64,000 bases of DNA from Marinobacterium aestuarii (GTDB lineage Bacteria > Pseudomonadota > Gammaproteobacteria > Pseudomonadales > Balneatricaceae). The stretch is from positions 744,001 through 808,000 of the forward strand of contig NZ_CP015839.1 in assembly GCF_001651805.1 (NCBI RefSeq), read 5' to 3'. Position 1 is the first letter of the stretch. Every line of letters begins with the position of its first letter. Below, piece by piece: positions 1 to 8,795 of this stretch. The translations under genes and the position numbers were made by a program. The notes under the pieces are model-generated. The model worked only from the letters and a program-made list of their open reading frames with translations, was not told the origin of the DNA and searched no databases.

Positions 1-1
1 C

Positions 2-202
2 TGTGCGCCCTATTATCCGACGCTGGCCGAAGCCGCCATGCGCTATATCCTCAGTGAGCCCAGGGTCGCAACAGTCATTCCCGGCATGACGAACCCGGCC
101 GAAGTCAACATGAACGCGGTCTATTCCGATGGCGCCGCTTTTCCTGCGGCGCTTAAGGCGCAGCTGGCCGAACATCTGTGGGTTCGCAACTATTACAAGT
201 GA
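2..202 (+). CDS. Aldo/keto reductase, C-terminal end (partial)
   Basis: The window opens inside a coding frame that runs to TGA at 200-202. The 66 visible residues include RVATVIPGMTNPAEVNMN, which matches the C-terminal NADPH-site region of aldo/keto reductases (the typical text is 'v.ViPGa.np.qv.eN'), and the protein ends HLWVRNYYK. Members of the family reduce aldehydes or ketones, or oxidise sugars and polyols, with NADP(H). The catalytic Asp-Tyr-Lys-His residues lie upstream, outside the window. The next gene starts 10 bases later on the same strand, so the two are probably co-transcribed. The substrate is unknown; the sugar-type ABC importer downstream hints at carbohydrate or polyol use. 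Confidence 0.75.
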   Translation, partial: CAPYYPTLAEAAMRYILSEPRVATVIPGMTNPAEVNMNAVYSDGAAFPAALKAQLAEHLWVRNYYK

Positions 203-212
203 GAGCTGAACA

Positions 213-962
213 ATGACGCCCGAATTCCAGCCTGTACAGATCGAACTCCTGATGCCGCATGAAATCCGCGCGGCGATGGCGGAGCGACCGGTGGTTTTTA
301 TGCCATTGGGTACCTACGAGTGGCACGCAGAGCACCTGCCCATAGGGCTGGATGCATTGACCGCGCAGGGGGTTTGTCTGCATGTGGCCTTGCGCGACGG
401 CGGTCTGGTGTGTCCGCCGCTGTATTACGGTACCGGCGGGGGGCATGGTGACTATCCCTTTACCATCATGATGCAGGGCGAGGCGGAAATTGCAGCGCTG
501 TTGCGTTATTCGCTGGTGCGATTGCGGGATTTTGGTATGCAGCTTGCCGTGCTCTTTTCCGGGCACTTTGCGCCTGAACAGATACGCATGATCGAGAATA
601 TCGCGGCGCAATGGAATGATGAGGGTCATTCAATGCAGGTGCTCGCGCTGGCAATGAACATGGGTGAGGACATACCGATCGAACCCGATCATGCCGGCAT
701 GTTTGAAACCACACTGCTGGCCTCGCTGTGGCCGGATCGTGTGGATGTGAGCAGGCTGCCGCCACTAGAGGAAGGGCTGCCGGATGCTGACCGGGGTAAA
801 AGCCCTTTCGGTGCACAGCGGCATGATCCACAGCACCCGCTGCACGGAATCTTCGGCCCCGATCCGCGTGGTTATGACCCCAAAGGCGCGCCGTTGCTAC
901 TGGATGCCATGGTGGGCTGGCTGGGTGCGCGGGTGCAGCAGGCGTTTGGGTCGGTTCGGTAG
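213..962 (+). CDS. Creatininase-family metal-dependent amidohydrolase
   Basis: This 249-residue protein has the length and motif order of the creatininase/MftE family, whose members hydrolyse cyclic or linear amides with a two-metal centre. Visible probable metal ligands are E36 and H38 in TYEWH, H41, D47 in IGLD, H118 in FSGHF, and E165 in DHAGMFET. The usual glycine-rich segment is present as GTGGGHGDYPF near residues 73-82. ATG at 213 follows GAGAGCTGAAC at normal ribosome-binding spacing. It is cytoplasmic (no signal peptide). It lies between the aldo/keto reductase and an ABC sugar importer, so it may open a lactam or lactone-like intermediate of the imported compound. It should not be called creatininase proper without a substrate test. 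Confidence 0.8.
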   Translation: MTPEFQPVQIELLMPHEIRAAMAERPVVFMPLGTYEWHAEHLPIGLDALTAQGVCLHVALRDGGLVCPPLYYGTGGGHGDYPFTIMMQGEAEIAALLRYSLVRLRDFGMQLAVLFSGHFAPEQIRMIENIAAQWNDEGHSMQVLALAMNMGEDIPIEPDHAGMFETTLLASLWPDRVDVSRLPPLEEGLPDADRGKSPFGAQRHDPQHPLHGIFGPDPRGYDPKGAPLLLDAMVGWLGARVQQAFGSVR

Positions 963-1067
963 TGCTCTGTACCGTGCGCTGTCGCAGCTGTGGCGCCGGC
1001 GCTGTACGAGACGTTCGCTGCTACGCGTCAGTGGCCCTTGTGGGACGCTGAATTTAAAAGAAGTGTT

Positions 1068-1096
1068 AATGATGTGTTTTGATAAAACATATCATT
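1068..1096. promoter_or_regulatory. 29-bp operator-like palindrome upstream of the ABC importer operon
   Basis: Two 13-base arms (1068-1080, reading AATGATGTGTTTT, and 1084-1096) are inverted repeats with a single mismatch around a 3-base centre. The site is AT-rich and has no following T-run, so an operator for a dimeric repressor fits better than a terminator. It lies about 260 bases before the binding-protein start, in the 392-base gap 963-1354. I see nothing else convincing in the rest of that gap. Confidence 0.55.
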
Positions 1097-1354
1097 CACG
1101 TCTTGTGTGAAAGTTTAAAGTGCCTAGAATCGAAAGGGATGGCGCTGAAGGCGATCCTGGGGTCAGCGGAGACTGACGTCTGGTTGAGCTGGGATAAGGA
1201 AACTATGCCCCGCATGATGTTTGAACAGAATGGCCGGGGCTGAATGAGGTGATAGCGGCGGGGCCCCGCCTGAATACCACTGAATGCTCAACCCGCCTTT
1301 CTCGACGTGCACTGCCTTACAACAACAACAAAGCAAGCAACGAGGTTATACATA

Positions 1355-2380
1355 ATGAAGTTTTCGAAACTGGTTAAAACCGGCCTTGTGGTCACCGCCC
1401 TCTGCCTGAGTGCGACTGCAGCCATGGCAAAAGACTATCGTTTCGTCATGGTGTCCCATATCGGTGCCCAGGATCCGAACATGAACTGGTTGACGCTGGC
1501 GCTGGAAGAGTTCGAGAAAAAATACCCCAATGTCACAACCGAGTACATCGGCGGTGAAACCTACTCGGCGCAGGAACTTGCCCGCAACCTGGATCAGGTC
1601 ATCGCCTCCAGGCCCGATGGTATTGCGATCCCGGTTACCGATGCCAACGCGCTGGAAGCCGGCATTCGCCGTGCTCTGGACATGGGGATTCCGGTGGTGG
1701 CGTTCAACGCTGCCGATGGTCGCCCTGAAGGCGAGCGCATTCCCTACATGATGTATGTCGGCGGTGACGAATACTTGACAGGCTTGAAAACGGGCCAGTA
1801 TGCCATTGCCAGGGCGAAGGAAGGCAAGGTGCCGATGCCCAAGCAGGTTGTCTGTGCCATGATCTCGGCGGATCATGAAGGGCTGCGCCAGCGCTGCAAG
1901 GGCATTGAGGATGCGTTCAAGGAAGTGGGCGCCACCGCTGAATACCTGTTTACCGACGTTGATCCGGCGAAGTTTCGTAACAACCTCAAGGCGTATCTGT
2001 CCTCCCATCCCGACGCGAACTATATCCTCAACATGGGTGACTTCACCGCGCCCTGGTCCTGGGAAGTGGCGAATGATCTTGGTCTGGACCCGGATGTCGA
2101 CGACAAGGGCATGACCATCATGACGGTCGGTGTAGGCCCGATTGCACTGTCCGGTATCAAGGATGGTCATCTGTTGGTGGCCTCCGAGCAGGGATTCTGG
2201 CTGCAGGGCTATATCCCGATGGAATGGCTCTACTGGCACCATGAGCTGGGTTACGACGCCCAGTCGGACATCATTACCGGCCCGGTCATGGTTGACATGA
2301 ACAACCTCGAGCAGATGGACAAGCTGTCCACCGCGGTATTTGGCGCAGGCTCCGAAGATAATTCTGCCTGGCTGCAGTAA
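1355..2380 (+). CDS. Periplasmic sugar-binding protein of an ABC importer
   Basis: This 341-residue secreted receptor belongs to the periplasmic-binding-protein-4 (ribose/galactose-type) family. The ATG at 1355 is preferred over an earlier in-frame start because it begins a clean signal peptide (MKFSKLVKTGLVVTALC, cleavage after AMA near residue 25) and follows a GAGG ribosome site. The mature part shows the usual alternating folds: SHIGAQDPNMNW at the start, DQVIASRPDGIAIPVTDANAL, and GIPVVAFNAAD. The genes for two permeases and one ATPase follow, giving a complete importer. The ligand is not evident; sugars, polyols or rhizopine-like compounds are typical of the family. A 226-base gap with a hairpin follows, probably raising expression of this subunit over the membrane parts. 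Confidence 0.88.
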   Translation: MKFSKLVKTGLVVTALCLSATAAMAKDYRFVMVSHIGAQDPNMNWLTLALEEFEKKYPNVTTEYIGGETYSAQELARNLDQVIASRPDGIAIPVTDANALEAGIRRALDMGIPVVAFNAADGRPEGERIPYMMYVGGDEYLTGLKTGQYAIARAKEGKVPMPKQVVCAMISADHEGLRQRCKGIEDAFKEVGATAEYLFTDVDPAKFRNNLKAYLSSHPDANYILNMGDFTAPWSWEVANDLGLDPDVDDKGMTIMTVGVGPIALSGIKDGHLLVASEQGFWLQGYIPMEWLYWHHELGYDAQSDIITGPVMVDMNNLEQMDKLSTAVFGAGSEDNSAWLQ

Positions 2381-2382
2381 CG

Positions 2383-2451
2383 CCTCCGACACCTGGGTGC
2401 TGTGGGGGCACAAGGCTCCCCTGCATCCCTGCTTCTTGTCGGTGTCTGAGG
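2383..2451 (+). promoter_or_regulatory. Intercistronic stem-loop between binding protein and permease
   Basis: Bases 2383-2393 (CCTCCGACACC) pair with 2441-2451 with one mismatch, closing a GC-rich 47-base loop immediately after the binding-protein stop. There is no T-run. Such hairpins commonly stabilise the upstream transcript or attenuate read-through; this role is inferred. Confidence 0.4.
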
Positions 2452-2606
2452 GTTAACCACCTTGTTCTATCAGGGGTTGGCGGATACCTGGTCTGGGTTC
2501 AGTTCTTATCGGTTTTTCAGGCGTATATAAAAAACTCGTGAGCAGGTTTTACGCTCAGGCGACGATTCTTCCGGAAGCTTCGTTCGGATAATTCGGGATT
2601 ATAATA

Positions 2607-3584
2607 ATGAAAATGTTGATGCAGCGTTACGCGAAACGTGCTGATTTTGGCGCAATAGTTGGTGTTTGTGCGATCTTTCTGATTTTCTCCCTTATTGATT
2701 TTAGTAACTGGTGGTCAGGGCATGCGCTGCCCGACATTATCCAGTTTACCGCTATCCTTGGCGTCATGGCTGTTGGCCAGGCGATCATGATCATGGTGAA
2801 AGAAATAGACCTGTCGGTGGGCTCTGTCTACGGCTTGACCGGTGTGTCCTTCATCATGCTCGAAGAGTATCTGGGTGTGCCGGGCGCGATGATTTCCGCT
2901 CTGCTGATTGCGGCATCGCTGGGCTATATTCAGGCGTTTGTCACGCTCAGGGGCAAGATTCCATCCATGATCGTGACCCTGGGAGGGCTGTTTGCCATTC
3001 GTGGCATCATTCATATCTGGACCAGCGGGCAAATGCGCTCCTTGCCGGTGGAGGCCAAGCATCACTGGCTGACCAGTGTTTTCGGTGGCGAGCTCTTTGG
3101 CATTGAAGTGGCTGTGTTCTGGGCCCTGCTGGTGCTGCTGGTGTTTTCTACACTGCTGTGGAAAACCCGTTTCGGTAACCACCTGCTGGCGGTGGGTGGA
3201 GATCCCAATACCGCCCGGGGGCAGGGTATCCGGGTGCCGCGTGTCAAGACCGCGGCTTTCATGATGTGTTCTACACTGGCGGGCTTTGCCGCCATTCTTA
3301 CCCTGGCTGACCGGCCCCAGACCCATGTGACTTTGGGTACGCTGATGGAGCTTGAAGCAATCGCCGCTGCGGTTATCGGCGGCTGTGTGCTCACGGGCGG
3401 TCGCGGCTCCCTGCTGGGCGCCATGCTGGGCGCCTTCATCATTACCAGTGTGCGTTATCAGCTCATTAGTCTGGGGGCACCCTCGTCCTGGTATATCACC
3501 TTTGTGGGCCTGGTCTTGATTGCATCACTGATATTCAATCAGTTACTGGCTCGCTGGGCCGGTCACGCGACGCACGGAGAATAA
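2607..3584 (+). CDS. ABC importer permease, RbsC/branched-chain type (first)
   Basis: This 325-residue inner-membrane protein is rich in hydrophobic segments (about 8-10, for example residues 15-32, 48-66, 95-115, 164-182 and 285-310). It carries the BPD_transp_2 signatures of sugar permeases: EIDLSVGSVYGLTG near residue 66, and LEAIAAAVIGGCVLTGGRGS, the loop that couples to the ATPase, near residue 250. It is homologous to the second permease at 4377-5354, so the transporter probably has a heterodimeric membrane core. The coding order permease-ATPase-permease is less common than ATPase-permease but is known in this family. The ATPase gene starts five bases after the stop. Confidence 0.88.
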   Translation: MKMLMQRYAKRADFGAIVGVCAIFLIFSLIDFSNWWSGHALPDIIQFTAILGVMAVGQAIMIMVKEIDLSVGSVYGLTGVSFIMLEEYLGVPGAMISALLIAASLGYIQAFVTLRGKIPSMIVTLGGLFAIRGIIHIWTSGQMRSLPVEAKHHWLTSVFGGELFGIEVAVFWALLVLLVFSTLLWKTRFGNHLLAVGGDPNTARGQGIRVPRVKTAAFMMCSTLAGFAAILTLADRPQTHVTLGTLMELEAIAAAVIGGCVLTGGRGSLLGAMLGAFIITSVRYQLISLGAPSSWYITFVGLVLIASLIFNQLLARWAGHATHGE

Positions 3585-3588
3585 TAAA

Positions 3589-4380
3589 ATGAATAGCAAA
3601 ATGACGCCTAATACGCCGCTTATTGAATGTAAAAATGTTGATCTGTATTTCGGTCAGTTTCATGCGCTGAAAGACGTATCTCTTTCACTCTATGGCGGCG
3701 AACTCATCGGTCTGGTGGGGGATAACGGTGCCGGTAAAACCACGCTGATCCGCGTGCTCTGTGGCATTCATACGCCGACGAGCGGTGAAGTTTATCTCGA
3801 TGGAAACAGGGTCGAAGAATTTGAGCCGGCTAATGCGATTGAGTTCGGTATTGAAACCATTCAGCAGTCCGTGGGGCTGTGCGACAACCTGTCTATCGCA
3901 CGCAACTTTTATCTGGGACGCGAGCCCATCAAGCGCCGCTTCGGTATTCCGTTTCTTGATTTTGATAAAATGCGTGAAGCCAGTACCAAGGTAATTCGTT
4001 CCTTCGGCCTGCGGGAAAATGTCTCGGCGGACGATGAGGTTGAAGCGCTGTCCGGCGGCGAGCGTCAGTCGGTAAAGATCGGTCGTGCGGTTGAGTTCAA
4101 GAACCGCGTTGTCATCATGGACGAGCCGACCAACCATCTGTCTGTGCGCGAGCGCGAGCACGTCAATGAACTGGCAAAGTCGCTGCGCGATCAGGGTCTG
4201 CTGGTGATTTATATTACCCACGATATTTTCCAGGTACACAAGCTGGCTGACCGCGTGATCATCATGGAAAACGGCGAGAAAATTACCGATGTCCGCAAAG
4301 ACGAAATGACGGCGGATGATCTCGAACAGGTTATTCGTCAGGGCGGCCGCGTGGTTGAAAAGGCGGAGGTGACGGTATGA
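3589..4380 (+). CDS. ABC importer ATPase, single-domain
   Basis: This 263-residue ATP-binding subunit has one complete nucleotide-binding domain: Walker A GDNGAGKT at residues 44-51, the signature LSGGERQ near 155, Walker B VVIMDEPTNHL near 175, and the switch histidine in YITHD. Sugar importers of the RbsA type usually have two fused ATPase domains, so this is the FrcA-like single-domain form that must work as a dimer. An extra stretch REPIKRRFGIPFLDFDKM lies before the signature, as in other single-domain sugar ATPases. GGAG sits eight bases before the ATG. The stop overlaps the start of the second permease by four bases (ATGA), indicating translational coupling. Confidence 0.9.
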   Translation: MNSKMTPNTPLIECKNVDLYFGQFHALKDVSLSLYGGELIGLVGDNGAGKTTLIRVLCGIHTPTSGEVYLDGNRVEEFEPANAIEFGIETIQQSVGLCDNLSIARNFYLGREPIKRRFGIPFLDFDKMREASTKVIRSFGLRENVSADDEVEALSGGERQSVKIGRAVEFKNRVVIMDEPTNHLSVREREHVNELAKSLRDQGLLVIYITHDIFQVHKLADRVIIMENGEKITDVRKDEMTADDLEQVIRQGGRVVEKAEVTV

Positions 4381-5354
4381 TACTGTCACAGTCCAAAGCC
4401 CTTGTTCGCCGCCACACGGAGGTTGGCATTTTACTTGTCTGCCTCGTGCTGGTGGTCGTCTTTACCCTCTACTCCGGCGATCGCTGGGCCAATTACTACA
4501 ACTTTGCCTCTATTGCCCAGGTCAGCGCCACCTTGGGCATTATGGCGCTGGGCGCCTCCCTGGTGATGGTGACCGGTGAAATTGATGTATCAGTGGGCTC
4601 TATATTTGGTTTCAGCGCTCTGACTTATCTGGGTATGGCCCCTGAGCTGGGGTTTGTGCCGGCGGCCATTCTTGCCATGATTGCCGGTGCGGCCATTGGA
4701 GCGCTAAACGGCTTCCTGGTGACGCATTTCAAGGCGCCATCCCTGATTATCACCCTCAGTACCCTGATGGTCTTTCGTGGCCTGACTATCGCCCTGAATG
4801 AAGGGTTCTCGTTTGCGATTCCCTATAAGGAGCGGTCTGTGCTGGACTACCAGATGCTGGGGGGCGGTGATCTTCTGGGTCTGAATACCGGCGTCTGGTG
4901 GATGCTGCTGATCATGCTGGTACTGATTGTCTTTATGTACATGACGCCCCAGGGTAACCGTTTGCTGGCCCTGGGCGGCTCGGCGGCCAGTGCGCGCTCG
5001 CGCGGGATTCGCGTTAATCGCTACAAGATCATGGCCTTTATGCTGTGCGGACTCCTGGCGGGCATTGCCGGTATTCTGGATGCCGGTAAAATCGGTGTAG
5101 CCGACAGTGGTATGGGCCAGTATATGGAAATGAAAGCTATCGCCGCCTGCGTACTGGGTGGTACCGCCCTGGCTGGAGGTCGCATATCCCTGGTTGGTGT
5201 TATCGCCGGTGCTTTTGCGCTCTCATCGATTCAGAGCTTTTTGATCGTAAATGGTATTAAAACCACCTGGTTCCAGTTGCTGCTGGGCATTATTGTTGTC
5301 GCGGCGGCCGTGGGTGATCGGGCATTGCGAGACTGGGCGCTGCGGGGAAAATAG
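4377..5354 (+). CDS. ABC importer permease, RbsC type (second)
   Basis: This 325-residue multi-spanning permease is homologous to the first one but clearly diverged. It repeats the family signatures GEIDVSVGSIFGFSAL near residue 66 and MKAIAACVLGGTALAGGRIS near 250. It starts inside the ATPase stop codon. It forms the other half of the membrane channel with the product of 2607-3584. The operon appears to end here: no gene follows on the plus strand, and a strong terminator lies 190 bases further on. Confidence 0.88.
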   Translation: MILSQSKALVRRHTEVGILLVCLVLVVVFTLYSGDRWANYYNFASIAQVSATLGIMALGASLVMVTGEIDVSVGSIFGFSALTYLGMAPELGFVPAAILAMIAGAAIGALNGFLVTHFKAPSLIITLSTLMVFRGLTIALNEGFSFAIPYKERSVLDYQMLGGGDLLGLNTGVWWMLLIMLVLIVFMYMTPQGNRLLALGGSAASARSRGIRVNRYKIMAFMLCGLLAGIAGILDAGKIGVADSGMGQYMEMKAIAACVLGGTALAGGRISLVGVIAGAFALSSIQSFLIVNGIKTTWFQLLLGIIVVAAAVGDRALRDWALRGK

Positions 5355-5544
5355 CGCCCGGCATTGTATTTATGCCCAAAGAACAGGGCTTATTCATACT
5401 TAGGCTAACAGCCTGTAAAGTATTGGTTTGAGTGATAGCGGTGAAGGTTTTAAACGAGTATATGCGCTGTTGCGTTAATGTGGATGTTTCGTAGTATCAG
5501 GTTTTATGTTTTTACCGAGTTGTACCTCAATTCCTGAGGCTTTT

Positions 5545-5571
5545 ACCCAGACTTCTGTCTGGGTTTTTTTT
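5545..5571 (+). terminator. Rho-independent terminator after the ABC importer operon
   Basis: An eight-base perfect stem (5545-5552 with 5557-5564) with a four-base loop is followed by eight T. It lies 190 bases past the last permease stop; the intervening 5355-5544 has no open frame worth calling and could be a long 3' UTR or a small RNA. Confidence 0.8.
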
Positions 5572-5650
5572 GCCTGCTTTTCGGGGCGATACTGTCCGGT
5601 GTCTGAGGCTTTAGGTGTGCAGGCTGTGTGGCTATATCAGGGTGACAAAA

Positions 5651-5684
5651 AAAAGCCCCGCCCGGTTAAACCCGGCGGGGCTTT
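5651..5684 (-). terminator. Rho-independent terminator of fdhA
   Basis: An 11-base GC-rich stem (AAAGCCCCGCC at 5652-5662 pairing with 5674-5684) is preceded on the plus strand by a run of A, which reads as a T-run on the minus strand. It lies about 65 bases past the fdhA stop. Confidence 0.85.
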
Positions 5685-5700
5685 CAGTTGAATCCTTTTG

Positions 5701-5728
5701 GCTCAGGGCTTACAGCTTACAGCTGATT
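5701..5728. repeat. Heptad (7-bp period) repeat between fdhA terminator and stop
   Basis: Bases 5701-5728 read as four consecutive 7-mers beginning GCT: GCTCAGG, GCTTACA, GCTTACA, GCTGATT. This is one of several loci in the window with the same 7-base period. Confidence 0.6.
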
Positions 5729-5749
5729 TCCCCTTGTTACCGGTCAGCC

Positions 5750-6946
5750 TCAGGCTGCAACAGTTCCGTGCGGATCTATAACGTACTTCTTGGCGGCGCC
5801 GCCGTCGAATTCGGCATAGCCGTTGGGCGCCTGATCCAGGCTGATAACTTCCACGTTAACCGCGTCGGCAATCTTCACCTTGTTGAACAGGATGGCCTGC
5901 ATCAGCGGACGGTGGTACTTCATGACCGGGCACTGGCCGGTGTGGAAGCTGTGGGACTTGGCCCAGCCCAGGCCAAAGCGCATGCTCAGGGCGCCCTGCT
6001 TGGCGGCGTCATCCACGGCACCGGGATCTTCGGTCACGTAGAGGCCGGGGATACCGATCTGGCCGCCGGCGCGGGTCAGGCTCATGGCGGAGTTGAGTAC
6101 AGTCGCCGGCGCTTCCTTGCCGTGGTTGCAGCCACAGGCGTGGGCTTCAAAGCCGACGCAGTCAACGAAGGCATCGACTTCACGCTCGCCCAGAATGGCC
6201 TCGATCTTGTCGGCCATATCGCCTTCCTGGGTCAGGTCGATGGTTTCACAGCCAAAGCTGCGGGCCTGGGCCAGACGGTCTTCCACCATGTCGCCGACGA
6301 TAACGCAGGCGGCACCCAGCAGGTGTGCGGATACGGCAGCGGCGAGACCCACGGGGCCGGCACCGGCGATGTACACCGTGGAGCCAGGGCCTACGCCTGC
6401 GGTGACGCAGCCGTGGAAACCGGTGGGGAAGATGTCGGACAGCAGGGTCAGATCACGGATCTTCTCCATGGCCTGGTCGGCATCCGGGAATTTCAGCAGG
6501 TTGAAATCAGCGTAAGGCACCATGACGTATTCGGCCTGGCCACCGACCCAGCCGCCCATGTCGACGTAACCGTAGGCAGCGCCTGGGCGCGCCGGGTTTA
6601 CGTTCAGGCAGATACCGGTCTTGCCTTCCTTGCAGGTGCGGCAGCGGCCGCAGGCAATGTTGAAAGGCACGGACACCAGGTCGCCCTGCTGGATGAATTC
6701 GACGTCGCGGCCGCACTCAACCACGATACCAGTGATTTCGTGACCCAGTACCAGGCCTTCTTCGGCGGTGGTGCGTCCGCGCACCATGTGCTGGTCGCTG
6801 CCGCAGATATTGGTGGTGACGACTTTAAGGATAACGCCGTGGTCGCATTTGCGGTTGCCGATGGCAAGTTCCGGGTAGGCGATGGATTCAACGGCGACTT
6901 TGCCGGCGCCTTTGTAAACGACACCGCGGTTTGCGTTGCTGCTCAT
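5750..6946 (-). CDS. fdhA: Glutathione-independent formaldehyde dehydrogenase
   Basis: This 398-residue zinc alcohol dehydrogenase-family enzyme matches the Pseudomonas putida-type formaldehyde dehydrogenase, which oxidises formaldehyde to formate with NAD+ and no added glutathione. Motifs: catalytic zinc Cys in NICGSDQHM near residue 46, GLVLGHEITG, structural zinc cysteines in CGRCRTCKEGKTGIC near 97-111, NAD fold GAGPVGLAA near 175, and the family-specific CVGFEAHACGCNH loop near 255. The ATG at 6946 is chosen over a GTG three codons upstream because GGAG overlaps that GTG and is correctly spaced for the ATG. Betaine and dimethylglycine demethylation release formaldehyde, so its place beside the gbc/dgc genes is functional. 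A TGTCGCA word lies 85 bases upstream. Confidence 0.93.
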   Translation of the reverse strand: MSSNANRGVVYKGAGKVAVESIAYPELAIGNRKCDHGVILKVVTTNICGSDQHMVRGRTTAEEGLVLGHEITGIVVECGRDVEFIQQGDLVSVPFNIACGRCRTCKEGKTGICLNVNPARPGAAYGYVDMGGWVGGQAEYVMVPYADFNLLKFPDADQAMEKIRDLTLLSDIFPTGFHGCVTAGVGPGSTVYIAGAGPVGLAAAVSAHLLGAACVIVGDMVEDRLAQARSFGCETIDLTQEGDMADKIEAILGEREVDAFVDCVGFEAHACGCNHGKEAPATVLNSAMSLTRAGGQIGIPGLYVTEDPGAVDDAAKQGALSMRFGLGWAKSHSFHTGQCPVMKYHRPLMQAILFNKVKIADAVNVEVISLDQAPNGYAEFDGGAAKKYVIDPHGTVAA

Positions 6947-7319
6947 TGACAACACTCCTTCTGATTTTTATGTATATAAGCCGGTATGGACGGGCCTGTT
7001 GCAGACTCTGTGCTGTTGCGGGCAATGACGGTGTCGCAGCGGCTGCCTGAATCCATCCTGCTACCCTAGTGCTTCGCGTGACTGCGGATGTGTCTGTATG
7101 AGTCGCCTACATGCCTAATTGAGACATGGCGGTGCAATTGCGTTTTTTATAGCTAGATAAAGGTCGCAGCCTGACAAGTGCGCGGGGCGCCCAGGGCAGA
7201 TAATCCATGTCATATGAACAGGACTGTCAGTATTGCCTTGCCCGCCGCTCGACGGCAGGGGGAAATGCGTACCAGTGCCTGCTTCCCCTCATAATAACGA
7301 CAGTTTTGCCGGAGGCATC
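6947..7319. other. Divergent intergenic region between fdhA and sdaA
   Basis: This 373-base gap must hold the promoters of fdhA (minus) and the serine dehydratase gene (plus). It contains TGTCGCA at 7032-7038, a word that recurs in the gbcA/gbcB and BCCT upstream regions. I looked for a glycine riboswitch and did not find the expected conserved core. Confidence 0.4.
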
Positions 7320-8696
7320 ATGGGTATCAGCGTATTTGATTTGTTCAAGATCGGAGTCGGTCCTTCAAGCTCCCATACCGTGGGTCCCATGAGTGCCGCC
7401 GCCGAGTTTGCGGCCCACCTTGAAGGCATGGCGCTGATTCCAGACGTGTCACGCCTGACGGTTGAACTCTTCGGCTCGCTGAGTGCTACCGGCATTGGTC
7501 ATGGTACCGACAAGGCCATCATCATGGGGCTCATGGGTGAGCGCCCGGCGACTATTGATCCGGACATCATTGATCCCACCGTTGAGGCGCTGAAAAGCGG
7601 CGGTGAACTGCGGCTGATGGGCAAGCGTGTTGTCGCCTTTGACTGGGCTCGCGACATGCAGCTGCTGGAAGAATGCCTGCCCTACCATCCCAACGCCATG
7701 CGCCTGAGCGCCTACGGCCAGGACGAACTGCTGTTCAGCAACACCTACTATTCGGTGGGCGGCGGTTTTGTTATCGATGAGAAGGAAGCCATGGCCGGTG
7801 CCCCCCTGGTGCATCAGGTCAGCCTGCCCTACGAATTCAACAATGCCGTCGAACTGCTGCGCCTGTGCAAGGTGCACGGCCTGCGCATCAGTGAGCTGAT
7901 GATGGAAAACGAAAAGGTCTGGCGGCCGGAAGCTGAAACCCGCGCCGGGCTGCAGCTTATCTGGCAGGCCATGCAGGACTGTGTCGCCAAGGGGCTGGAG
8001 CAGGAAGGCATACTGCCGGGCGGCCTCAAGGTACGCCGGCGAGCTCCGGGCTTGAACCGTTCATTGCAGCGGGCTGAGGCGCCTAACGTGATCAGCTCGA
8101 CGCTGCGCGCCATGGACTGGGTTAACCTCTACGCGCTGGCGGTGAATGAAGAAAACGCCGCCGGTGGGCGTATGGTCACGGCGCCGACCAATGGTGCAGC
8201 GGGCATTATCCCGGCGGTGCTGATGTACTACATGCGCTTCAAGGATCAGGCCACCGAAGAAGACGTAGTCGACTTCCTGCTGGCCGCTGCTGCCGTGGGC
8301 ACCCTGTGCAAGAAGAACGCTTCCATATCCGGTGCCGAAGTGGGCTGTCAGGGTGAGGTGGGTTCCGCCTGTGCCATGGCGGCTGCGGGCCTGACCGAAG
8401 TCATGGGCGGTACGCCTGAACAGGTGGAAAACGCCGCCGAGATCGGGCTGGAGCACAACCTGGGTCTGACCTGCGACCCCGTCGGTGGTCTGGTGCAGGT
8501 GCCCTGCATCGAGCGCAACGCCATAGCAGCGATGAAGGCCATCAATGCGACTCAGATGGCGCTGCGCGGTGACGGCGAGCACTTTATCTCGCTGGATAAG
8601 GTCATCCGCACCATGCTGGAAACCGGCCGCGACATGCAGGACAAGTACAAGGAAACGTCCCGTGGCGGTCTGGCGGTGAATGCCATCGAGTGTTAA
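7320..8696 (+). CDS. sdaA: L-serine ammonia-lyase (iron-sulfur, single chain)
   Basis: This 458-residue enzyme converts L-serine to pyruvate and ammonia with an oxygen-labile [4Fe-4S] cluster. It begins [20 protein letters not shown], the family hallmark, so ATG 7320 (preceded by GGAGG) is preferred over an upstream in-frame start. The N-terminal beta domain (about 1-160) is followed by the alpha domain with [15 protein letters not shown] near 280, and the cluster cysteines in [20 protein letters not shown] and [14 protein letters not shown]. In Pseudomonas a copy of this enzyme belongs to the betaine regulon: glycine from betaine plus a one-carbon unit gives serine, and this enzyme feeds it into central metabolism. 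Neighbouring fdhA and the GbdR-type gene support that role. Confidence 0.93.
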   Translation: MGISVFDLFKIGVGPSSSHTVGPMSAAAEFAAHLEGMALIPDVSRLTVELFGSLSATGIGHGTDKAIIMGLMGERPATIDPDIIDPTVEALKSGGELRLMGKRVVAFDWARDMQLLEECLPYHPNAMRLSAYGQDELLFSNTYYSVGGGFVIDEKEAMAGAPLVHQVSLPYEFNNAVELLRLCKVHGLRISELMMENEKVWRPEAETRAGLQLIWQAMQDCVAKGLEQEGILPGGLKVRRRAPGLNRSLQRAEAPNVISSTLRAMDWVNLYALAVNEENAAGGRMVTAPTNGAAGIIPAVLMYYMRFKDQATEEDVVDFLLAAAAVGTLCKKNASISGAEVGCQGEVGSACAMAAAGLTEVMGGTPEQVENAAEIGLEHNLGLTCDPVGGLVQVPCIERNAIAAMKAINATQMALRGDGEHFISLDKVIRTMLETGRDMQDKYKETSRGGLAVNAIEC

Positions 8697-8707
8697 GCCG
8701 GTAGTAA

Positions 8708-8795
8708 GAAGAAAGTGAAAGGTGAAAGAGGCAGGAGCGAGCTCGCAGTCGTTTTCTTTCCTTTCATCTTTCTCCTAGCTGCTTGTTACTCATAG
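8708..8795. repeat. Heptad repeat, inverted pair of arms, downstream of sdaA
   Basis: Left arm: GTGAAAG twice at 8715-8728. Right arm: seven 7-mers from 8754, the later ones each beginning CT (CTTTCAT, CTTTCTC, CTAGCTG, CTTGTTA, CTCATAG), with CTTTC complementary to GAAAG of the left arm. The right arm runs into the last codons of the LysR gene. Confidence 0.55.

Noticed and set aside
1346-2413. A 355-codon frame on the minus strand opposite the sugar-binding protein gene
   Set aside because: It is the shadow of the real gene in a high-GC context; the plus-strand frame has a signal peptide, a ribosome site and family motifs.
6947-7319. Glycine riboswitch before the serine dehydratase gene
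   Set aside because: The expected conserved aptamer core and paired stems could not be found.
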